Origin: Candidatus Kerfeldbacteria bacterium RIFOXYC2_FULL_38_9
GTDB taxonomy: Bacteria; Patescibacteriota; Patescibacteriia; UBA9570; XYC2-FULL-38-9
Reading direction: 5' to 3'
Length of the DNA: 6,006 nt
Assembly (NCBI GenBank): GCA_001818355.1
Contig: MHKJ01000059.1
Span: forward strand, 961 to 6,966
Part shown: positions 1 through 4,237 of the stretch, in pieces
Layout of the letters: every line of letters begins with the position of its first letter
Position numbering within the stretch: the first letter of the stretch is position 1
Program-made: the position numbers and the translations under genes
The notes under the pieces: model-generated
What the model was told of the DNA's origin: nothing
What the model saw: the letters and a program-made list of their open reading frames with translations, nothing else
Databases searched by the model: none

Positions 1-51
1 TCCAAATATTAAGGACTTGACACACTGTCGCATAAAATGCGTTGTTTTCAT
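1..51 (-). CDS. 5' end of an unidentified gene, cut by the left window edge
   Basis: An ATG at 51 opens a frame that stays open for 17 codons to the window edge and reads MKTTHFMRQCVKSLIFG. It is placed 36 nt behind the stop of the phosphoribosyltransferase gene on the same strand. The start is supported by a perfect AGGAGG four bases upstream, the strongest ribosome binding site in the window; a second in-frame ATG six codons in lacks such a site. The peptide is basic with a hydrophobic turn (SLIFG), but it is too short to assign to a family or to say whether it is a membrane or soluble protein. It is probably the next gene of the same transcription unit. The call rests on the start signal and gene spacing only, so chance remains possible. 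Confidence 0.55.
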   Translation of the reverse strand, partial: MKTTHFMRQCVKSLIFG

Positions 52-55
52 AATT

Positions 56-61
56 CCTCCT
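56..61 (-). promoter_or_regulatory. Canonical Shine-Dalgarno site (AGGAGG) for the gene starting at 51
   Basis: The minus strand reads AAAGGAGGAATT directly before the ATG at 51. AGGAGG is fully complementary to the usual anti-SD tail of 16S rRNA, with a rather short 4-nt spacer. It decides the start of the left-edge gene. It also shows that this organism uses SD-directed initiation, although ribonuclease J and the phosphoribosyltransferase have only A/T-rich leaders. Confidence 0.7.
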
Positions 62-87
62 TTAAATTTTTAAATAGCAAACTTTAA

Positions 88-624
88 TCAAACTATAACA
101 CTTTGAGATTTTTTAGCAAATTGATTATGTTCAACAATATCCACAGCCTCCCAAGGATAAACCACCCAGTCATCTTTAATCTCTTGACCATAATACATAT
201 TCTGCACCAACCGGGCAGGTAAAGAGGCTTTTTTAGGTTTGTTTTTTTTATATAAAACCGCAATGCGCAGTTCTTGCAAATTATATTTGTTAAGCTCCTG
301 CACACAAACCGCTAAAGTGCGACGCGTGTCATCTATTTCATCGACTAAAAGTACTTTTTTTCCTAATAATTGGGTGGCCGGTTCGTCTAACCACTGCACA
401 CGCTGGGGCTGATCTCCTATTTCTTGATCATTTTCGTCATAACGGCGCAAGCCAACCACATAAATTGGTACTTTTAAAAAAGTACGTAAAATTCGAGAAG
501 GAATCAAACCGCCGCCGGCAATAGCCACCATACAATCCGGTTGCCATTGATCTTTTTTTATCAAACCGCTTATTTTTTGGCAAAATTCATGAATTTGCTC
601 ATAAGTAACGAAATATTTAGGCAT
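88..624 (-). CDS. Predicted purine phosphoribosyltransferase, COG2236/Hpt1-Xpt1-like
   Basis: This 178-residue type I phosphoribosyltransferase should join a free purine base (probably hypoxanthine, guanine or xanthine) to PRPP to give the nucleotide in the cytoplasm. The PRPP-binding loop is plain at residues 91-104, VLLVDEIDDTRRTL, with the acidic pair D95-E96 and then D98-D99-T100. The Arg at 101, where many family members have Gly, recalls yeast Hpt1/Xpt1. An early IAGGGLIPSR segment (35-44) fits the diphosphate-binding loop, and WVVYPWE near the C-terminus (153-159) is a hallmark of this subgroup. The length is normal. The ATG at 624 is preceded only by A/T-rich sequence without an SD site. 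The gene ends in TGA and lies 61 nt behind the membrane protein gene. Purine salvage suits an organism with reduced biosynthesis. The fold is near certain; the base used cannot be read from the sequence. Confidence 0.88.
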   Translation of the reverse strand: MPKYFVTYEQIHEFCQKISGLIKKDQWQPDCMVAIAGGGLIPSRILRTFLKVPIYVVGLRRYDENDQEIGDQPQRVQWLDEPATQLLGKKVLLVDEIDDTRRTLAVCVQELNKYNLQELRIAVLYKKNKPKKASLPARLVQNMYYGQEIKDDWVVYPWEAVDIVEHNQFAKKSQSVIV

Positions 625-659
625 TATTTTAAATTAAATAAAAAATAAGAGGGTATCTT

Positions 660-671
660 TTAGACTAACAT
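660..671. repeat. Spacer motif TTAGACTAACAT, copy 1
   Basis: This 12-mer in the spacer between the membrane protein and phosphoribosyltransferase genes recurs at 4111-4122 with one central change (TTAGTCTAACAT), in the same orientation and also in a spacer. Its core TTAG-N-CTAA is a small inverted repeat. The function is unknown, and a chance match in A/T-rich DNA is possible. Confidence 0.3.
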
Positions 672-685
672 AAATTTTTATTCCT

Positions 686-2179
686 TCAAAATTTAACTAA
701 AGAAAAAACCGTATTACGGTATAATTCTTCGGTTATTTTGGGGTTATTATGTAAAAAAAGCTGTCTCTCGGCGTGCTGTTTAGAAAATTGAGGAATAATG
801 GCAATCATACCCGGTTCACAAACAACAGAAAAATTTAACCGGCGATGCGATAAAAAATAATCTAAATATTGGTAAACAGATATATCTTCTTCTGCGCCGC
901 ACAAAGTGGCTTGCAGAGGCGCTTGGCGTAAAGCTTGCTGTTTATCAGTGATATTCATTAAGCGGTCTTGTCCTGAAATATCTTTGGCAAATTGATACGT
1001 GGCCTGCAAATTACTGCTCCCAGAAAAACCCACGAAGAACAGTAAAACAAAAGTCAAAACCAGCTGGCGGCGCGAATTTAAATTGACATAAGCCAAAAAT
1101 CCAACCACAAAAATAATCGGCGCCGGAACTAGCAATAATTGATAGTGAACAAAAATAATTCCCCAATAATTTGATAGAGCATAAAAATAAAATACCCAAA
1201 TCAAGATCAGTAAAGATAATAATTTACGGTTACCTCGATAAAAAATAACGAAAAGCAGAAACGCGCCATAAACAAAAATGGAGGCCAAATAAGGCGTGTT
1301 GGCATCAACCAAATAAACCTGCTTTCCCAGTTGAGCAAAAGCCATAATGGTATGCTCTATCTTTTCCATAAAAAAATGTTGCGAGTCTGAGGATTGAGTA
1401 AAAGTATCCCATAACAAACCGGTGTTGGACCAACCACGGCCGATTTCTCCTAACCAATAAGGCGTTAAAGCCGAAAATGCAACTATTAAAGCAACCAAAG
1501 GCAAATACCATTTTTTTGTTTGGTAAATATAATAAATACTATGAACTAAAGCGACCAGAGGAATAACTAACCAAACCGTAGAGTGTAAACTAACCAAAAC
1601 AGCTATTAACAATCCGTAAAAAATCCACCAGCATACCTGTTGCCATTTTTTATATTTATCGCAAAAAACAGTATGAGCCACTAAAACAAAAACCATGAGA
1701 AAAAAAGGGGTTGGGCTGGGGTTCCATTCCCGGGCGCTTAAATAAATATCCGCAAAAATTAAACTCCACCAAAAGCCGGCAAAACTGGCGAGTAATAATT
1801 TTCTGTGATAACTTATCCCATTAAGCATTTGGTAAACCAAATACATCAGTAAAAAAATCGAAAAAAAAGAAAAAAGCGCGTTGGGTAAGGCCTGCCAAAT
1901 GGGATTAGCGCTGAAGGCGGTAAAAGGAAAAACCACATAATAATACAAGGGCGGCAAAGAAAAAACACCCACCGAAGAGGATGGCCCCAGTGTCGGCCAA
2001 ACCCCTTGCAACATATCCATATAAACCCAAGCATCTCTTACTTGATCGCCTTTAAATTCCACGTAGTAGAACAAGCCGGAAAAACGAGTTAACAAGCCAT
2101 AAACACCGGCTAAAATTATAAAAAGATAACTTAAAATAATAACCAGACGATGAGACAGGTGTTTTTTAATAAAATCCAT
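686..2179 (-). CDS. Polytopic membrane protein, GT-C/ArnT-PMT-like glycosyltransferase
   Basis: The protein has 497 residues from the ATG at 2179; an in-frame TTG at 2197 would add six residues and overlap the ribonuclease J gene by 11 nt. The ATG is preferred because it follows that stop by 7 nt and has GAGGT upstream, though 11 nt away. Numbered from the TTG, I see about ten to twelve hydrophobic segments between residues 18 and 390 and a soluble tail of about 110 residues. The first loop carries FKGDQVRDAW (48-57); its acidic residues D51 and D55 sit where GT-C enzymes hold their catalytic Asp. Then come GPSSSVG (71-77), LPPLYYY (81-87) and EWNPSPTPFF (157-166), a pattern I associate with family 39-like transferases in Patescibacteria. 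Such enzymes move a sugar from a polyprenyl-phosphate donor to an acceptor outside the membrane. The tail has two Cys (433, 460) that could form a disulfide. Donor and acceptor are unknown, and no other cell-wall gene is in view. Confidence 0.75.
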   Translation of the reverse strand: MDFIKKHLSHRLVIILSYLFIILAGVYGLLTRFSGLFYYVEFKGDQVRDAWVYMDMLQGVWPTLGPSSSVGVFSLPPLYYYVVFPFTAFSANPIWQALPNALFSFFSIFLLMYLVYQMLNGISYHRKLLLASFAGFWWSLIFADIYLSAREWNPSPTPFFLMVFVLVAHTVFCDKYKKWQQVCWWIFYGLLIAVLVSLHSTVWLVIPLVALVHSIYYIYQTKKWYLPLVALIVAFSALTPYWLGEIGRGWSNTGLLWDTFTQSSDSQHFFMEKIEHTIMAFAQLGKQVYLVDANTPYLASIFVYGAFLLFVIFYRGNRKLLSLLILIWVFYFYALSNYWGIIFVHYQLLLVPAPIIFVVGFLAYVNLNSRRQLVLTFVLLFFVGFSGSSNLQATYQFAKDISGQDRLMNITDKQQALRQAPLQATLCGAEEDISVYQYLDYFLSHRRLNFSVVCEPGMIAIIPQFSKQHAERQLFLHNNPKITEELYRNTVFSLVKF

Positions 2180-2186
2180 GTAGACA

Positions 2187-4052
2187 TTATACCTCAACTA
2201 CCACCGGTAGCACCATGGGGCGTCTTTGTAATTTTTTAAAGAGGAACTCTCCTAATTCGTCACGCAGTTTATTTTTTAGATAAACCGGATTTGGTTTTTC
2301 GTTAATTACTTTAGGACTCACGATCTCCATGGCTTTTCTTCTGGTTTCTTCCACTAAAGACTTATTGCCTTTCATATAAATAAATCCTCGGGAAATAATA
2401 TCCGGATTACCAACCACTTTACCGTTATGGCCGTTGATGGTCACAATCACGGTCAACATGCCGTCTTCCGCCAACATCTGTCGATCACGCAGTACTATTT
2501 CGGAAACATCTCCCACACCCAAACCATCGACAAAAACATATTCAGCCGGAAGTTGTTCACGGGTCATCATGCCCTCACCGCCCGCAAACTCCATCACTCT
2601 GCCGTTGGCGGTGATAAAAACACGTTCTTTGAGCCAACCTAATTTTCTGGCCACCTGGCCATTGGTCCACAAAAAATCCAAATGTCCTTCAACCGGTATG
2701 TAATATTTGGGATTAACCATGCGCAAAAATAATTTTAAATCTTCTTGTTGAGCGTGGCCGCCGGCATGCACGTCCATCATCTGGTAATGCACCACATTAG
2801 CGCCTTCGCGAATTAACATGTCTTTTAAGGTTTGCACCGAACGTTCGTTACCGGGAATAACTGAAGAAGAAAAAATAATCGTATCTCCTTCTTCTATTTT
2901 GAAATAACGATGTTCACCGCTTACCATGCGCATCAAAGAAGCCCGGTCTTCTCCTTGAGCGCCCGTACCAATAATAATCACTTTATGCGGCGGTAATTTT
3001 ACAGCCTCTTCCGGAGAAATAATGGTTTTGGAATTAACGGTTAAGTAACCGAGTTCTTTGGCAATTTCCACGTTGGTTTTCATGGACAGACCTTCTAGCA
3101 CCACATAGCGTTCTAATTCTTGAGCCGCCCAAATCAACTGTTGCACGCGATTAAGATTAGAAGCAAAGGTGCCGACAATAATCCGACCCTCGGCTTTTTC
3201 CATAATATCGGAGATGGTTTTACCGATGTATTTTTCCGATAACTGCTGACCAGGCTTGGAAGCGTTGGTGGAATCGGCCATTAAAGCCAAAACCCCTTCT
3301 TTGCCAATACGGGTGATTTTGGCAAAATCTGTTACCTGATCGTTAATGGGATCAAGGTCGATTTTAAAGTCTCCGGTGTGCATAATAATACCCTCTGGGG
3401 TACGCACCACTACCGCTAAAGAATCTGGCACGCTGTGATTGATGCGAATAAATTCTACAGTAAATTCTCCTAATTTTAACTGGCCATCAACATCCACTTC
3501 TCGTAAATCCAAACGTGGTTTATCCCGAAAATCATCTTGTCTTTTGGAAATGATACCCAAAGTTAAACGCGCGGAATAAATAGGCGGGTTGTGTAAAATA
3601 GGAGCAATGTGCGGAATGGCGCCAATATGATCTAAATGGGCGTGAGTAATAATAATACCGCGAATATTTCTTTCTTTTCCTTTTAAATAAGAAACGTCCG
3701 GCAAAATATAATCCACTCCCGGCATGTCTTCATCCGGAAACATCAGGCCGCAATCAATTAAAATAATGTCCTTGCCATATTCAATCATGGTCATGTTAAT
3801 GCCCACTTCTTCGGCGCCGCCAATAACCGCCACTCGTAATTTATTGAGTGTGGCGCTATGCACGCCGTGATTAAGACGGGTTGTTTGTTTTCCGTTCATG
3901 GGAGCCGCCATGCGCCAATTTTTAGAAATATTTTTCACTGATAAATGCCGAGATCTTTGATGACCATGAGGTCGACGATGACCGGCAGAAGCATGATTGC
4001 CGCTTATTTGTGGCCGCGGCTGGGCTGTTTTTTGTTTCACAACTGTTTTCAT
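2187..4052 (-). CDS. rnj: Ribonuclease J (metallo-beta-lactamase/beta-CASP) with basic N-terminal extension
   Basis: This 621-residue protein should be a zinc-dependent 5'-3' exoribonuclease and endoribonuclease for mRNA decay and RNA maturation in the cytoplasm. The metallo-beta-lactamase core starts near residue 71 (KLRVAVIGGAEEVG). Metal ligands are visible in HAHLDH (137-142), H206 (INHSVPDS) and D228 (HTGDFK). The beta-CASP part has FASNLNRVQQ (296-305), SSSVIPGNE (395-403) and HAGGHAQQEDL (429-439), followed by PVEGHLDF (453-460). The C-terminal domain includes ISRGFIYMKG (553-562) and ends RRPMVLPVVVEV, as in many RNase J proteins. The core matches the usual length of about 550. The extra 70 residues at the N-terminus are rich in Arg, Lys, His, Gln and Pro and look disordered. 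The ATG at 4052 has no SD site; ATGs at codons 48 and 52 would give a family-length protein, but they lack SD sites too and coding-like composition continues up to 4052. It follows a tRNA gene by 95 nt. Confidence 0.95.
   Translation of the reverse strand: MKTVVKQKTAQPRPQISGNHASAGHRRPHGHQRSRHLSVKNISKNWRMAAPMNGKQTTRLNHGVHSATLNKLRVAVIGGAEEVGINMTMIEYGKDIILIDCGLMFPDEDMPGVDYILPDVSYLKGKERNIRGIIITHAHLDHIGAIPHIAPILHNPPIYSARLTLGIISKRQDDFRDKPRLDLREVDVDGQLKLGEFTVEFIRINHSVPDSLAVVVRTPEGIIMHTGDFKIDLDPINDQVTDFAKITRIGKEGVLALMADSTNASKPGQQLSEKYIGKTISDIMEKAEGRIIVGTFASNLNRVQQLIWAAQELERYVVLEGLSMKTNVEIAKELGYLTVNSKTIISPEEAVKLPPHKVIIIGTGAQGEDRASLMRMVSGEHRYFKIEEGDTIIFSSSVIPGNERSVQTLKDMLIREGANVVHYQMMDVHAGGHAQQEDLKLFLRMVNPKYYIPVEGHLDFLWTNGQVARKLGWLKERVFITANGRVMEFAGGEGMMTREQLPAEYVFVDGLGVGDVSEIVLRDRQMLAEDGMLTVIVTINGHNGKVVGNPDIISRGFIYMKGNKSLVEETRRKAMEIVSPKVINEKPNPVYLKNKLRDELGEFLFKKLQRRPMVLPVVVEV
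3948..3983 (-). repeat. Imperfect 18-bp tandem duplication inside the ribonuclease J tail
   Basis: Two adjacent 18-bp units on the minus strand, 3983-3966 and 3965-3948, both begin GGTCATC and agree at about 12 of 18 positions. They encode GHRRPH and GHQRSR (residues 24-35), so the copy is in frame and adds two basic, His-rich hexapeptides to the N-terminal extension. It looks like an old slippage or unequal-exchange event in a weakly constrained region. Chance similarity in a low-complexity segment cannot be ruled out. Confidence 0.45.
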
Positions 4053-4063
4053 AAAATAATAAT

Positions 4064-4077
4064 TTTTAAATTTAAAA
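4064..4077. other. Perfect 14-bp palindrome TTTTAAATTTAAAA before the ribonuclease J start
   Basis: The sequence equals its own reverse complement and ends 11 nt before the start codon at 4052. It lies in a very A/T-rich leader and overlaps the best -10-like hexamer I can find there. It could be a protein-binding site, part of a promoter, or just the product of A/T richness. Related ATTTAAA cores precede the starts at 624 and 51. Confidence 0.35.
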
Positions 4078-4092
4078 CTAATCTGCTGACAA
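4065..4092 (-). promoter_or_regulatory. Weak candidate promoter for ribonuclease J
   Basis: On the minus strand, TTGTCA (4092-4087, five of six bases of a -35 box) is followed after 16 nt by TTTAAA (4070-4065, four of six bases of a -10 box). Transcription from here would begin close to 4058, leaving almost no leader before the ATG at 4052, which would agree with the missing SD site. The -10 match is poor and the stretch is A/T-rich, so this is a candidate only. The gene may instead be read through from the solute-binding protein and tRNA upstream. Confidence 0.22.
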
Positions 4093-4110
4093 TCTTGTTT
4101 GAGAAACTAT

Positions 4111-4122
4111 TTAGTCTAACAT
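4111..4122. repeat. Spacer motif TTAGTCTAACAT, copy 2
   Basis: This is the second copy of the 660-671 motif, placed between the tRNA gene and ribonuclease J, 26 nt behind the tRNA 3' end. The single difference lies in the centre of the TTAG-N-CTAA inverted repeat, so the symmetry is kept. The symmetry would suit a bound protein or a processing site, but there is no direct evidence. Confidence 0.3.
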
Positions 4123-4147
4123 CCCAAATAAACCATCAGAATTATTG

Positions 4148-4230
4148 TGCCGAAGGAGAGACTTGAACTCTCATGAGCGATGCTCACAGCGCTCTGAACG
4201 CTGCGTGTATACCAATTTCACCACTTCGGC
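4148..4230 (-). tRNA. tRNA-Leu, anticodon CAG
   Basis: The 83-nt minus-strand sequence folds into a complete class II tRNA. The acceptor stem GCCGAAG/CTTCGGC has seven pairs, the D-arm is GTG...CAC with GGTA in the loop, and the anticodon stem is CAGCG/CGCTG. The loop TTCAGAG places the anticodon CAG at 4196-4194. A long variable arm (GAGC, ATC, GCTC) and a T-arm GAGAG/CTCTC with loop TTCAAGT follow. Long variable arm, CAG anticodon and discriminator A all say leucine, reading CUG. CCA is not encoded (CAA follows), so the end must be made by 3' trimming and a CCA-adding enzyme. The base 3' of the anticodon is A, not the G usual in CUN-reading tRNA-Leu. The gene starts 7 nt after the stop of the solute-binding protein, so it is probably cut out of a shared transcript. 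Confidence 0.97.
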
Positions 4231-4237
4231 TAATTGT

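Noticed and set aside
86..90. TGA recoded as glycine (Gracilibacteria/SR1 code)
   Set aside because: The TGA codons ending the phosphoribosyltransferase and membrane protein genes stand at family-typical C-termini with further stops close behind, and no internal TGA occurs in the conserved genes.
242..249. Run of eight A on the coding strand forming A_AAA_AAC in frame, a possible -1 frameshift site in the phosphoribosyltransferase
   Set aside because: A slip would end at a TAA a few codons later and remove the conserved YPWE end. No clear stimulating hairpin is seen, and such runs are common in Lys-rich A/T-rich genes.
2186..2192. TATAATG at the junction of the ribonuclease J and membrane protein genes as a -10 promoter box
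   Set aside because: No acceptable -35 hexamer lies 16-18 nt upstream, and the bases are explained by the last codons and stop of ribonuclease J.
2427..2703. Two overlapping plus-strand frames of 71 and 89 codons
   Set aside because: They lie wholly antisense to the conserved C-terminal half of ribonuclease J, have no ribosome binding site and resemble no protein family.
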